DNA of 64,000 bases from Bradyrhizobium sp. CB1015 (GTDB taxonomy: Bacteria > Pseudomonadota > Alphaproteobacteria > Rhizobiales > Xanthobacteraceae). Under the pieces are notes generated by a model. That model searched no databases, was not told where the DNA came from, and worked only from the letters and a program-made list of their open reading frames with translations. The position numbers were made by a program, and so were the translations under genes. This document shows, piece after piece, positions 28,507-36,894 of the stretch; the first letter of the stretch is position 1; each line of letters begins with the position of its first letter. Location of the stretch: contig NZ_CP104174.1 in the NCBI RefSeq assembly GCF_025200925.1, positions 992,001 to 1,056,000 of the forward strand, in the 5' to 3' direction.

Positions 28507-29442
28507 ATGATCACTCGCAGATTAATCCTGGCCGGCGCCGCTGCGCTCGCCTTCACCGCCTCCGCCTCGGCCGACGACTGGAAGGCGAAGTATCCCGAGC
28601 TGACCTTCGCCGTCGTCCCGGCCGAGAACGCCTCGGGCGTCACCGAGCGCTGGACGCCGTTCGTGGACTATCTCTCGAAGCAGCTCGGCGTGAAGGTCAC
28701 GCTGCGCATCGCCAGCGACTACGCCGCCGTGATCGAGGGCCAGCGCGCCGGCAACATCCATATCGCCAGCTACGGCTCGGCCTCGTTCGCGCGTGCCCGA
28801 CTCACTGGCGTCAAGACCGACGCCTTCGCCAACGACATCAATGCCGACGGCTCGACCGGCTATTACTCGGTGTTCTTCGTCAAGGCGAGCAGCGCCTACA
28901 AGAAGGTCGACGACCTCAAGGGCAAGAATCTCGGCCTGGTCGACCCGAACTCGACCTCGGGCAACAACGTGCCGCGTTTCGAGCTCGACAAGATGGGAAT
29001 CCACGATGCCGACGCCTATTTCGGCAAGGTCGTCTTCACCGGCAGCCACGAGAACGCGATGCTGGCGCTGGCGCAGGGCACCGTTGACGTCGCCGCCAAC
29101 CAGTGGACCAGCGACGACGATTCCACGCTGGCGCAGATGCTGACCAAGGGCATGCTGAAGAACGCCGACGGCTCGGCGATGAAGAAGGACGACTTCCGCA
29201 TCATCCACAAATCGGCGCCGATCATCAACGGACCCTATGCCTACAATTCCGACCTGCCGGAAGACGCCAAGACCGCCATTGCCAAGGCGTTCTTCGACGC
29301 GCCGGCCAAGGACAAGGCTGCGTTCGACCGTCTCTCCGACGGCCAGAAGAAGGGCTTTCATCCCGCCACCACCAAGGACTGGGACGGCACGATCGAGCTG
29401 ATCAAGTTCGTCGACGCGCTGCGTAAGAAGAAGGCGTCCTGA
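28507..29442 (+). CDS. phnD: Phosphonate ABC transporter substrate-binding protein
   Basis: The 311-residue protein has a cleavable signal peptide (RRLILAGAAALAFTASASA, cut before DDWKAKYPE). The PhnD fold follows: LTFAVVPAENASGVTERW, IASYGSASFARARLTGVKT and LVDPNSTSGNNVPRFEL, which includes the S-T-S-G phosphonate-binding loop. It collects phosphonates in the periplasm for PhnCE. A strong hairpin after its stop codon may favour higher production of this protein than of the permeases. Confidence 0.95.
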   Translation: MITRRLILAGAAALAFTASASADDWKAKYPELTFAVVPAENASGVTERWTPFVDYLSKQLGVKVTLRIASDYAAVIEGQRAGNIHIASYGSASFARARLTGVKTDAFANDINADGSTGYYSVFFVKASSAYKKVDDLKGKNLGLVDPNSTSGNNVPRFELDKMGIHDADAYFGKVVFTGSHENAMLALAQGTVDVAANQWTSDDDSTLAQMLTKGMLKNADGSAMKKDDFRIIHKSAPIINGPYAYNSDLPEDAKTAIAKAFFDAPAKDKAAFDRLSDGQKKGFHPATTKDWDGTIELIKFVDALRKKKAS

Positions 29443-29462
29443 GTCCTCGGGACGATGCACCT

Positions 29463-29494
29463 GAGTCGGGTCCCATGGACCCGGCTCTTTCTTT
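29463..29494 (+). terminator. Hairpin with T-rich tail between phnD and phnE
   Basis: GAGTCGGGTCC and GGACCCGGCTC form an 11-bp stem (one G-T pair) with a 3-base loop, followed by TTTCTTT. It lies inside the phnCDEE operon, so it is probably a partial terminator or mRNA stabiliser. Confidence 0.6.
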
Positions 29495-29515
29495 GACGGG
29501 ACCTATTTCGACCCA

Positions 29516-30400
29516 ATGACGACAGCGGTTTCGATCCTCCCCGAGCAGCAGCTCGCCGCGCTCAACGCTGCCTATCGCCAGGCGGTTTCGCGGCGACGGC
29601 TCCGCCTGCTGTTAGGGGCCGGTGTCTTTGCCGCCGCGCTGGCTCTCGCCGCGATCGGCGCCGAAGTCAATTTGCGCACGCTGTTCACCTATTTCGGCAA
29701 CTTCGTCAGCTATTTCGACCGCATCCTCACGCTCGACAGCGGCCAGCGGGTCTGGACCGATGTCGGCGAGTGGTTTTGGGGCTGGCGCAAATGGCTGAAG
29801 ATGCTGGGCGAGACCCTGCTGATCTCCTATGTCGGCACGCTGATCGGCGCGACCTTCGCCTTCGCCCTCAATTTCTTCGCGGCCGAGAACACCTCGCCCG
29901 CGCCCTGGCTGCGCCTCGTCGTGCGGCGCCTGCTCGAATTCGCCCGCACCGTCCCCGGCATCGTCTTTGCGCTGGTCTTCGTCATCGCCTTCGGGCTCGG
30001 GCCGATGGCGGGCGTGCTGGCGATTGCGATCCACTCCACCGGAGCGCTCGGAAAACTGTTCTCGGAGATCGTCGAGAATGCCGACATGAAGCCGGTCGAG
30101 GGCATCCGCTCCACCGGGGCGAGCTGGCTCTCCTGCATGCGCTTTGCCATCGTGCCGCAGGTCAGCGCCGGCTATGCCAGCTACGCGCTGCTGCGCTTCG
30201 AGATCAATGTCCGCGAAGCCTCCGTCATGGGCTTCGTCGGCGCCGGCGGCATCGGCCAGGAGCTCGTCGTCGCCATCCGCAAGTTCTACTATTCGGACGT
30301 CAGCGCCATCCTGCTCACCATCGTCGTCACGGTCTTCATCATCGACATCACCACCGGCTGGTTGCGCGGCAGCCTGTTCGGCAAGGAGGCGCGGACGTGA
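29516..30400 (+). CDS. phnE: Phosphonate ABC transporter permease, first copy
   Basis: The 294-residue inner-membrane protein has about six hydrophobic segments, the PhnE-type domain starting near residue 95 (MLGETLLISYVGTLIGATFA) and the EAA-like coupling loop VEGIRSTGASWLSCMRF. The segment ASVMGFVGAGGIGQELVVAI is typical of PhnE. It pairs with the second permease gene, which overlaps its stop codon by 4 bp. Together they form the channel for phosphonate import powered by PhnC. Confidence 0.93.
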   Translation: MTTAVSILPEQQLAALNAAYRQAVSRRRLRLLLGAGVFAAALALAAIGAEVNLRTLFTYFGNFVSYFDRILTLDSGQRVWTDVGEWFWGWRKWLKMLGETLLISYVGTLIGATFAFALNFFAAENTSPAPWLRLVVRRLLEFARTVPGIVFALVFVIAFGLGPMAGVLAIAIHSTGALGKLFSEIVENADMKPVEGIRSTGASWLSCMRFAIVPQVSAGYASYALLRFEINVREASVMGFVGAGGIGQELVVAIRKFYYSDVSAILLTIVVTVFIIDITTGWLRGSLFGKEART

Positions 30401-31245
30401 CGAGGCCGCAGGAGGTCGACACCGCGCAAATTCGCGCGCGCTATCCCGATGTGTTCGATCGGCCGGCCTCGGCACGGCTGGCGACGCCCGCGATGATCGT
30501 CGCCGCGTTCGCGATCCTGATTTACGGTCTCGTCGATCTCGACTTCTCGCCGTCGCGCTTCTTCGCCGGCCTCAGCCAGCTCGGCTGGATCAGCCTGATG
30601 ATGATCCCGCCGGATCCCGGCTCCTCGCTGCCGATCTATCTGAAGGCACTCGGCGAGACGCTCTCGATCGCGCTGCTCGGAACCACGCTGGCGGCGGTGT
30701 TCGCGCTGCCGGTGAGCTTGCTGGCCGCACGCAACATCGTGCCGTCGAACATCCTGCGCTTTCCCGTCAGGCGCTTGCTGGATTCGATCCGCGGCGTCGA
30801 TACGCTGATCTGGGCGCTGGTGTGGATCAACGTGGTCGGGCTCGGCCCGTTCGCCGGCGTGCTCGCCATCGCGGTGGCGGATTTCGGCGCCTTCGGCAAG
30901 CTGTTCTCGGAGGCGATCGAGAGCGCCGACCAGAAGCAGGTCGAAGGCATCCGCGCCTCCGGCGGCAGCGCCCTGCACGAGATCCGCTTCGGCCTGCTGC
31001 CGCAGGTGCTGCCTGTCATCGCCGGCCAGGTGCTCTATTTCATCGAATCCAACACGCGCTCGGCGACCATCATCGGCATTGTCGGTGCCGGCGGCATCGG
31101 CCTCCAGCTCGCCGAGCAGATCCGCGTGCTGGAATGGCAGAAAGTGTCGTTCCTGATCCTGATGATCCTGGTCGCGGTCGCCGCGATCGATTTCATCTCC
31201 GGCAAGCTGCGCTTTGCGATCATTGGGCGAAGGGCGGTGGCGTGA
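30397..31245 (+). CDS. phnE: Phosphonate ABC transporter permease, second copy
   Basis: This 282-residue permease starts at GTG 30397, overlapping the stop of the first permease by 4 bp (GTGA), which implies translational coupling. It shows the same organisation: the YLKALGETLSIALLGTTLA opening of the transport domain, coupling loop VEGIRASGGSALHEIRFG, and SATIIGIVGAGGIGLQLAEQ. Two different PhnE proteins are common in alphaproteobacterial phn transporters and probably form a heterodimer. The convergent phnF lies beyond a repeat-rich gap. Confidence 0.93.
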   Translation: MTRPQEVDTAQIRARYPDVFDRPASARLATPAMIVAAFAILIYGLVDLDFSPSRFFAGLSQLGWISLMMIPPDPGSSLPIYLKALGETLSIALLGTTLAAVFALPVSLLAARNIVPSNILRFPVRRLLDSIRGVDTLIWALVWINVVGLGPFAGVLAIAVADFGAFGKLFSEAIESADQKQVEGIRASGGSALHEIRFGLLPQVLPVIAGQVLYFIESNTRSATIIGIVGAGGIGLQLAEQIRVLEWQKVSFLILMILVAVAAIDFISGKLRFAIIGRRAVA

Positions 31246-31249
31246 ATTC

Positions 31250-31435
31250 CTCGCCTCTCCCCGCCTGCGGGGAGAGGCCGGAATTTGCGAAGCAAATTCC
31301 GGGTGAGGGGGCTCTCCGCGAGTCCGTCTCTCACCGTCATTGCGGGAGCAGCCCCTCACCCCAACCCTCTCAGCGCGAGCGAAGCTCGTCGCGGCCCCGT
31401 AAGAACGGGGAGAGGGAGAACAGGCCCCTCACCCG
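31250..31435. repeat. Repeat-rich gap between convergent phnE and phnF
   Basis: The gap contains CTCTCCCCGCCTGCGGGGAGAG, GGAATTTGCGAAGCAAATTCC, and AGCGCGAGCGAAGCTCGTCGC-like inverted repeats, plus a terminal GGGGAGAGGG stretch. Similar CTCTCCCC/GGTGAGGGG units occur near 39338-39420 and 61022-61082. The hairpins would serve as a two-way terminator. No gene is present. Confidence 0.6.
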
Positions 31436-32160
31436 TTTTCCACCAGAAACTCCACCCGCTCCGCGGCAAACCGCGAGTGCTTCGTCACCAGCGGCTTGCC
31501 CGTGAGATCGTGGTCGGTGGCGTCCACCACCAGGATCGGCCGCCCCAGCGCCAGATCGAGCCGTGCGGCGTCGGTGGCGTCGACGATGCCCGCGGTGATT
31601 CGCGTCGCGCCGCGGCGATAGTCGCGGACGCCAAAATGCTGCAGCAGCTTGGTCATCGAGCGCGTCGCCGCGAACACGGCGCCCGCATCCGGGAACAGGT
31701 CCGCCGACAGCCAGGTCGTCGACACGCAGATCGGCGTGCGGTCGGCAAGGCGTATCGCCTCGATCCGCACCAACGGCGCGCCGGTCTTTAATCCCAGCTC
31801 TCGCGCGAGCTCGCGTGTCGCGACGTCATCGGTCGCCTCGATCAGCCGGCCATGCGGCTCGCGACCGTCCGCGCCGACGATCTCGGAGAAGCGCGTGCGC
31901 GAACGCAAGGGATAAGCGAGCTTCTGTGCCTCGACATAGGTTCCGCTGCCGCGCTCGGCGCGCACCAGGCCGCGCTCGGCAAGGGCTGCCAGCGCGCGCC
32001 GCACGGTGTGGCGGTTGACGCGATAGGTTTCGGCGATCTCCATCTCGCCCGGCAGCTTGTCGCCGGCCGCAAAGCGGCCGTCGGCGATGCCGCGCTCGAT
32101 GCCGTCGGCAACGAGACGCCACAGCGCGACGCCCGAGGAGGCTGTGTCCTGCATGCTCAT
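31429..32160 (-). CDS. phnF: GntR/HutC-type regulator of phosphonate genes
   Basis: The 243-residue protein has an N-terminal winged helix (about residues 15-80; GEMEIAETYRVNRHTVRRAL) and a C-terminal UTRA ligand domain (about 95-240; TRFSEIVGADGREPHGRLIE, RIEAIRLADRTPICVSTTWL). This is the PhnF architecture. It is divergent from phnG and faces a perfect 28-bp palindrome next to phnG, its probable operator. PhnF proteins repress phn genes until a phosphonate or phosphate signal relieves them. A PHO box in the same gap adds activation by PhoB. Confidence 0.9.
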   Translation of the reverse strand: MSMQDTASSGVALWRLVADGIERGIADGRFAAGDKLPGEMEIAETYRVNRHTVRRALAALAERGLVRAERGSGTYVEAQKLAYPLRSRTRFSEIVGADGREPHGRLIEATDDVATRELARELGLKTGAPLVRIEAIRLADRTPICVSTTWLSADLFPDAGAVFAATRSMTKLLQHFGVRDYRRGATRITAGIVDATDAARLDLALGRPILVVDATDHDLTGKPLVTKHSRFAAERVEFLVENG

Positions 32161-32193
32161 GTCGCGGGAAACCTTACTCCAGAAATCACAGCA

Positions 32194-32211
32194 TTGTCAC
32201 GAAACAGTCAT
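32194..32211 (+). promoter_or_regulatory. PHO box upstream of phnGHIJKLMN
   Basis: TTGTCAC-GAAA-CAGTCAT has the 7-4-7 architecture of a PhoB-binding site and is oriented towards phnG. It lies in the gap between phnF and phnG, just upstream of the PhnF operator. Confidence 0.65.
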
Positions 32212-32224
32212 GGCGCATCCTTAT

Positions 32225-32252
32225 GAAGTTGTCTATTATCATAGACAACTTC
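32225..32252. promoter_or_regulatory. PhnF operator, perfect 11+11 bp palindrome
   Basis: GAAGTTGTCTA and TAGACAACTTC are perfect inverted repeats with a 6-bp spacer, TTATCA. The core GTCTA...TAGAC is a classic GntR/HutC half-site. It lies 14 bp downstream of the PHO box and 38 bp before the preferred phnG start, so a bound PhnF dimer would block transcription. Confidence 0.7.
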
Positions 32253-32289
32253 GATGCGGCAAGTTCTGTCAAAAAGTTCGGTGGACCAG

Positions 32290-32745
32290 GTGACCCAGCA
32301 CAACAACCAGCAAGCCCAGCGCAAGGCCGCAATGGCGGTGCTGGCGCACGCGGAGGCGGGCGAGATCGCCGCTCGCCTCCGCAACTTGGCCCTCCCCGAC
32401 CATCAGGACCTGCGCACGCCGGAGAACGGCCTCGTCATGCTGCGCGGCCGGGTCGGCGGCGACGGGGCGCCGTTCAATCTCGGCGAAGCCACGGTGTCGC
32501 GCGCCGCGGTGCGACTTGCGAGCGGCGAGGTCGGGTTCGGCTACACGCTCGGCCGCGACGGCGAGAAGGCGCATCTGATCGCGCTGTGCGATGCGCTGGT
32601 GCAGTCGTGCGATTTCGGCGAAGCGGTGGAGCGCGACGTTATCGCGCCGTTGCGCGAGCAGCTTATGGTCAGGCGCAAGCAGGCGGCGCAAGCGACCGCC
32701 GCGACGAAGGTTGATTTCTACACCATGGTGCGCGGTGAGGGGTGA
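32290..32745 (+). CDS. phnG: C-P lyase complex subunit PhnG
   Basis: The product of about 151 residues resembles PhnG, the small subunit of the ribosylating complex PhnGHIJ (RKAAMAVLAHAEAGEIAARL at the N-terminus; GEATVSRAAVRLASGEVGFG and YTLGRDGEKA in the middle). I prefer the GTG start at 32290 (reading TQHNNQQAQ). An upstream in-frame ATG at 32254 begins 2 bp after the PhnF palindrome, leaving no room for a ribosome site. PhnG with PhnH and PhnI transfers phosphonate to the ribose of ATP. It opens the phnGHIJKLMN operon. Confidence 0.85.
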   Translation: MTQHNNQQAQRKAAMAVLAHAEAGEIAARLRNLALPDHQDLRTPENGLVMLRGRVGGDGAPFNLGEATVSRAAVRLASGEVGFGYTLGRDGEKAHLIALCDALVQSCDFGEAVERDVIAPLREQLMVRRKQAAQATAATKVDFYTMVRGEG

Positions 32746-32749
32746 GATC

Positions 32750-33358
32750 ATGACCACGATTGCGGAACTGCCGCCGGGTTTCGCCGACAAGGTGCTGTCG
32801 GCGCAATCGACCTTTCGCTCGGTCATGGACGCCATGGCGCGGCCGGGCTCGGTTCAGCGCATTGTGCCGATGGCCGGGACGCCTGATACGATGATGCGCG
32901 GCACCGCCGCGATCGCGCTGACGCTGTTCGACCACGACACGCCGCTCTGGCTCGATGCGCGGATGGCGGAGAGCGCGGACGTGACGAAGTGGCTCAAGTT
33001 CCACACCGGCGCGCCGGTCGTGCAGGATTCATCGATCGCCTCGTTCGCGCTCATCGGCGACGGCGGTGCGCTGCCTTCGCTCGAGCGCTTCGCGCTCGGC
33101 ACGAGCGAGTATCCGGACCGGTCGACCACGGTGATCGTCCAGGTCGACAGCCTCGCCTCCGGGCGCAGCTTCGAGCTGCGCGGCCCCGGCATCGACGGGC
33201 TCGCCACGCTGCAGGCGTCGGTCAAGCCGTTCGACCTGTTCGAGCGCCTGCATATGAACGAAGCGCTGTTTCCGCGCGGTATCGATGTGGTGCTGGTCGC
33301 CGATGACGCCGTGGTTGCGATCCCCCGCACCACCCGCGCCGTGAGCAAGGGAAGCTAG
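32750..33358 (+). CDS. phnH: C-P lyase complex subunit PhnH
   Basis: The 202-residue protein matches PhnH, with the opening LPPGFADKVLSAQSTFRSVM then DAMARPGSV, a middle TLFDHDTPLWLD, and the end GIDVVLVADDAVVAIPRTTR. PhnH stabilises the PhnGHIJ complex through dimerisation. Its ATG at 32750 is 4 bp after the phnG stop, and phnI begins 4 bp after its own stop. The dense packing shows one polycistronic unit. Confidence 0.92.
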   Translation: MTTIAELPPGFADKVLSAQSTFRSVMDAMARPGSVQRIVPMAGTPDTMMRGTAAIALTLFDHDTPLWLDARMAESADVTKWLKFHTGAPVVQDSSIASFALIGDGGALPSLERFALGTSEYPDRSTTVIVQVDSLASGRSFELRGPGIDGLATLQASVKPFDLFERLHMNEALFPRGIDVVLVADDAVVAIPRTTRAVSKGS

Positions 33359-33362
33359 AAGC

Positions 33363-34478
33363 ATGTATGTCGCAGTCAAAGGCGGCGAACGCGCCATCGA
33401 GAACGCCCATCGCCTGCTCGCGCATAAGCGGCGCGGCGACCAAGACGTTACGGAAATTTCCCTCGATCAGATTTCGGAGCAGCTCGGCCTTGCCGTCGAT
33501 CGCGTCATGAGCGAAGGCTCGCTCTATGACAGCGAGCTTGCGGCGCTTGCGATCAAGCAGGCGCGCGGCGATCTGATCGAGGCGATCTTCCTGGTTCGCG
33601 CCTTCCGCGCCACGCTGCCGCGTTTCGGCGCCAGCGAGCCGGTCGACACCGGCGCGATGCGGGTGCAGCGGCGGGTGTCGGCGACCTTCAAGGACATTCC
33701 CGGCGGCCAGATCCTGGGGCCGACCTTCGACTACACGCACCGCCTGCTCGATTCATCGCTCGCCGAAGGTTTTGTGCCGGAAGCTCCGGCGATGGTCGAA
33801 GCCTCCACCGCGCCGACCCCGCGCGTGACAGACATTCTCGGCCGCGACGGGCTGATCGAATCATCACCGGAAGCCGAGGACGGAGCCAGCGTCGGCGATC
33901 TCACCCGCGAGCCGCTGAACTTCCCCGCGGACCGTGATTTGCGCCTGCAAAACCTTGCGCGCGGCGACGAGGGCTTTCTGCTCGCGATGGGCTATTCCAC
34001 CCAGCGCGGCTACGGCCGCAACCATCCCTTTGTCGGCGAGATCCGCTTCGGCGAGGTCGAGGTCGAATTTCTCGCGGAAGACGTCGGCTTCGCCGTGCCG
34101 CTCGGGGCGATCGAGCTCACCGAGTGCCAGATGGTCAACCAGTTCAAGGGCTCCGCGACCGAAGCGCCGTGCTTCACCCGCGGCTATGGCCTTGCCTTCG
34201 GCCAGAGCGAGCGCAAGACCATGTCGATGGCGCTGGTCGATCGCGCGCTGCGCGCCCGTGAGCTCGGCGAGGAGGCGCTCGCCCCGGCGCAGGACGAAGA
34301 GTTCGTGATGTCGCATTCGGACAACGTCCAGGCGACCGGCTTCGTCGAGCACCTGAAGCTGCCGCATTACGTCGATTTCCAGTCCGAGCTCGGCCTGCTG
34401 CGCAAGCTGCGCCAAGAGTTCTCGAAAGCGTTCGCCGAGGCCAATACGCCCGATTCCATGAAGGAGGCCGCGGAATGA
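33363..34478 (+). CDS. phnI: C-P lyase complex subunit PhnI (nucleosidase)
   Basis: The 371-residue protein begins MYVAVKGGERAIENAHRLL, the PhnI hallmark, and carries LAEGFVPEAPAMVEASTAPT, GYSTQRGYGRNHPF and GYGLAFGQSERKTMSMALVD. PhnI supplies the nucleosidase activity that exchanges adenine of ATP for phosphonate with PhnG and PhnH. It is full length. Its stop overlaps the start of phnJ by 4 bp. Confidence 0.95.
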   Translation: MYVAVKGGERAIENAHRLLAHKRRGDQDVTEISLDQISEQLGLAVDRVMSEGSLYDSELAALAIKQARGDLIEAIFLVRAFRATLPRFGASEPVDTGAMRVQRRVSATFKDIPGGQILGPTFDYTHRLLDSSLAEGFVPEAPAMVEASTAPTPRVTDILGRDGLIESSPEAEDGASVGDLTREPLNFPADRDLRLQNLARGDEGFLLAMGYSTQRGYGRNHPFVGEIRFGEVEVEFLAEDVGFAVPLGAIELTECQMVNQFKGSATEAPCFTRGYGLAFGQSERKTMSMALVDRALRARELGEEALAPAQDEEFVMSHSDNVQATGFVEHLKLPHYVDFQSELGLLRKLRQEFSKAFAEANTPDSMKEAAE

Positions 34479-35371
34479 ACGCGCCCGCCTACAATTTCGC
34501 CTATCTTGATGAGCAGACCAAGCGGATGATCCGCCGCGCGATCCTGAAAGCCATCGCGATCCCCGGCTATCAGGTGCCGTTCGCCAGCCGCGAAATGCCG
34601 ATGCCGTATGGCTGGGGCACCGGCGGCGTGCAGGTCACGGCCGCGATCCTCGGGCCCCAGGACGTGCTGAAGGTGATCGATCAGGGCTCTGACGACACCA
34701 CCAACGCGATCTCGATCCGCAAGTTCTTCGCCAAGACCGCCGGCGTCGCCACCACGACTGCGACGGACGAGGCGACTGTGATTCAGACCCGCCACCGCAT
34801 CCCCGAGACGGCGCTGCGCGCGAATCAGGTGCTGGTCTATCAGGTGCCGATTCCCGAGCCGTTGCGCTTCCTCGAGCCGCGCGAGACCGAGACGCGGCGC
34901 ATGCACGCGCTGGCCGAATACGGCCTGATGCATGTGAAGCTCTACGAGGACATCGCCCGCTTCGGCCACATCGCGACGGCCTATGCTTATCCCGTCAAGG
35001 TCAATACGCGCTATGTGATGGACCCGTCGCCGACGCCGAAATTCGACAATCCCAAGATGGACAATTGCCCGGCGCTGCAATTGTTCGGCGCCGGGCGCGA
35101 GAAGCGCATCTACGCGATCCCGCCCTACACCCAGGTGGTCTCGCTCGATTTCGAGGATCACCCGTTCGAGCCCTACCGCTTCAACGCCCCCTGCGCGCTC
35201 TGTGGTGCGGAGAATTCGTATCTCGACGAGATCGTAACCGACGACAGGGGCGGCCGCATGTTCGTCTGCTCGGACACTGATTATTGCGAGGGCCGCCAGG
35301 CCGCCGGCCATCACGGCAGCCTGAGTGCCGCGCCGTACAAGGAGCAGGCGCAGGAGGCCGCGAATGGCTGA
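34475..35371 (+). CDS. phnJ: Alpha-D-ribose 1-methylphosphonate 5-phosphate C-P lyase PhnJ
   Basis: This 298-residue radical SAM enzyme breaks the carbon-phosphorus bond. The cysteine cluster at the C-terminal side reads CALC, 21 residues, C, 5 residues, C, exactly the CX2CX21CX5C pattern of PhnJ, of which three cysteines bind the 4Fe-4S cluster and one makes the thiyl radical. Glycine-32-type and other conserved segments (GYQVPFASREMPMPYGWGTG) are present. The gene overlaps phnI by 4 bp and phnK by 8 bp. All key residues that I can see are intact. Confidence 0.97.
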   Translation: MNAPAYNFAYLDEQTKRMIRRAILKAIAIPGYQVPFASREMPMPYGWGTGGVQVTAAILGPQDVLKVIDQGSDDTTNAISIRKFFAKTAGVATTTATDEATVIQTRHRIPETALRANQVLVYQVPIPEPLRFLEPRETETRRMHALAEYGLMHVKLYEDIARFGHIATAYAYPVKVNTRYVMDPSPTPKFDNPKMDNCPALQLFGAGREKRIYAIPPYTQVVSLDFEDHPFEPYRFNAPCALCGAENSYLDEIVTDDRGGRMFVCSDTDYCEGRQAAGHHGSLSAAPYKEQAQEAANG

Positions 35372-36161
35372 TCAGAATTTGCTCGACAACGACGAACCGC
35401 TGCTGGTCGCAAAATCCCTCAGCAAGTCGTTCGGCCGCATCAATGCCTGCCGCGAGGTCTCGTTCTCGCTCTATCCCGGCGAGGTGCTGGCGATCGTCGG
35501 CGAATCCGGTTCGGGCAAGTCGACGCTGCTGCAGATGCTGTCGGGCCAGCTTGCGCCGAGCGCGGGCCACGTGTCGTACCGGATGCGCGACGGCGTCACC
35601 CGCGATCTTGCCACGCTGGGCGAAGCCGAACGGCGCCTCCTGTTCCGCACCGATTGGGGTTTTGTGCATCAGGATCCCGCGCAGGGCCTGCGCATGGCGG
35701 TCTCGGCCGGCGCCAACGTCGGCGAGCGGCTGATGGCGGTGGGCTGGAATCACTATGGCCGCATTCGCGACACCGCGTCGGACTGGCTGACCCGGGTCGA
35801 GATCGACACAGCCCGCATCGACGATGCGCCGCGCACCTATTCCGGCGGCATGCGCCAGCGTCTCCAGATCGCCCGCAACCTCGTCACCGAGCCGCGGCTC
35901 GTGTTCATGGACGAGCCCACCGGCGGGCTCGACGTGTCGGTACAGGCGCGCCTGCTCGACCTCTTGCGCAGCCTCGTCGCCGAGTTGAACCTCGCCGTCG
36001 TCATCGTCACCCACGATCTCGCGGTGGCGCGCCTCCTGTCGCACCGCGTGATGGTGATGAAAGGGGGCCGCGTCATCGAGACCGGCCTCACCGATCAGGT
36101 GCTCGACGACCCGCGCGAGCCCTACACCCAGCTCCTCGTCTCCTCGATCCTGCCGCCATGA
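35364..36161 (+). CDS. phnK: C-P lyase-associated ABC ATPase PhnK
   Basis: The 265-residue protein has Walker A GESGSGKST, signature YSGGMRQRLQ, Walker B LVFMDEPTGGLD and switch His in VTHDLAV. It is the oligopeptide-transporter-like ATPase that binds the PhnGHIJ core rather than a membrane channel. The ATG at 35364 follows a GCAGGAGG ribosome site and overlaps phnJ by 8 bp. The Q-loop region (GFVHQDPAQGLRMAVSAGAN) matches PhnK. Confidence 0.93.
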   Translation: MADQNLLDNDEPLLVAKSLSKSFGRINACREVSFSLYPGEVLAIVGESGSGKSTLLQMLSGQLAPSAGHVSYRMRDGVTRDLATLGEAERRLLFRTDWGFVHQDPAQGLRMAVSAGANVGERLMAVGWNHYGRIRDTASDWLTRVEIDTARIDDAPRTYSGGMRQRLQIARNLVTEPRLVFMDEPTGGLDVSVQARLLDLLRSLVAELNLAVVIVTHDLAVARLLSHRVMVMKGGRVIETGLTDQVLDDPREPYTQLLVSSILPP

Positions 36162-36171
36162 ACTTTACAAT

Positions 36172-36882
36172 ATGAGTTTTCCAATGACCGCCATGATCGA
36201 CATCACTGACGCCGGCAAGACCTTTACGATGCACCTGCAGGGCGGCATCGAGCTGCCGGTGGTGCGCGGGGTGACCTTCCAGGTCAATCCAGGCGAGTGC
36301 GTCGTGCTGTCGGGGCCATCGGGCGCCGGCAAGTCGTCGATCCTGAAGATGATCTTCGGCAATTATCGCTGCGACAGCGGCCGGATCGGCATCCGCCATC
36401 GCGGCGCTGTGGTCGATCTTGCCACCGCCGAGCCGCGGCAGGTGCTCAACATCCGCCGTTCCAGCATCGGCTATGTCAGCCAGTTCTTGCGCGCCGTGCC
36501 GCGGGTTGCGACCATCGACGTCGTCGCGGAGCCGCTGATCGTCAACGGCACGAGCCGGACTGAGGCACAGGCGCGCGCCGGCGAATTGTTGCATCGTCTC
36601 AACATCCCCGAACGGCTCTGGCAGCTTCCGCCCGCGACCTTCTCCGGCGGCGAGCAGCAGCGCGTGAATATCGCGCGCGGCTTCATCTCGGACCTGCCGA
36701 TCCTGCTGCTGGACGAGCCGACCGCCTCGCTCGATGCGGCCAACCGCGCCGTCGTGGTCGAGCTGGTCGCTGAAAAGAAACGACAGGGCGTCGCCATGGT
36801 CGCCATTGTCCATGACGACGAAATCCGTCATCTGATTGCCGACCGCATCATCGACGTCACCAGCTTTGCCGCCGCGGCCTGA
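36172..36882 (+). CDS. phnL: C-P lyase-associated ABC ATPase PhnL
   Basis: The 236-residue ATPase shows Walker A GPSGAGKSS, Q-loop VSQFLRAVPRV, signature FSGGEQQRVN, Walker B ILLLDEPTASLD and the histidine in IVHDDEIRH. PhnL is required for phosphonate use and binds on PhnK in the complex. The ATG at 36172 lacks a clear ribosome site; ATG 36184 is an in-frame alternative that better matches the length of the core fold. It lies between phnK and phnM in the same operon. Confidence 0.92.
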   Translation: MSFPMTAMIDITDAGKTFTMHLQGGIELPVVRGVTFQVNPGECVVLSGPSGAGKSSILKMIFGNYRCDSGRIGIRHRGAVVDLATAEPRQVLNIRRSSIGYVSQFLRAVPRVATIDVVAEPLIVNGTSRTEAQARAGELLHRLNIPERLWQLPPATFSGGEQQRVNIARGFISDLPILLLDEPTASLDAANRAVVVELVAEKKRQGVAMVAIVHDDEIRHLIADRIIDVTSFAAAA

Positions 36883-36894
36883 AGGAATGGGGAA

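Noticed and set aside
30144..31505. 453-codon plus-strand frame overlapping the permeases
   Set aside because: It runs in another frame through phnE1 and phnE2 and into repeats. The PhnE frames have membrane helices and the coupling loop, while this one is Arg/Ala-rich.
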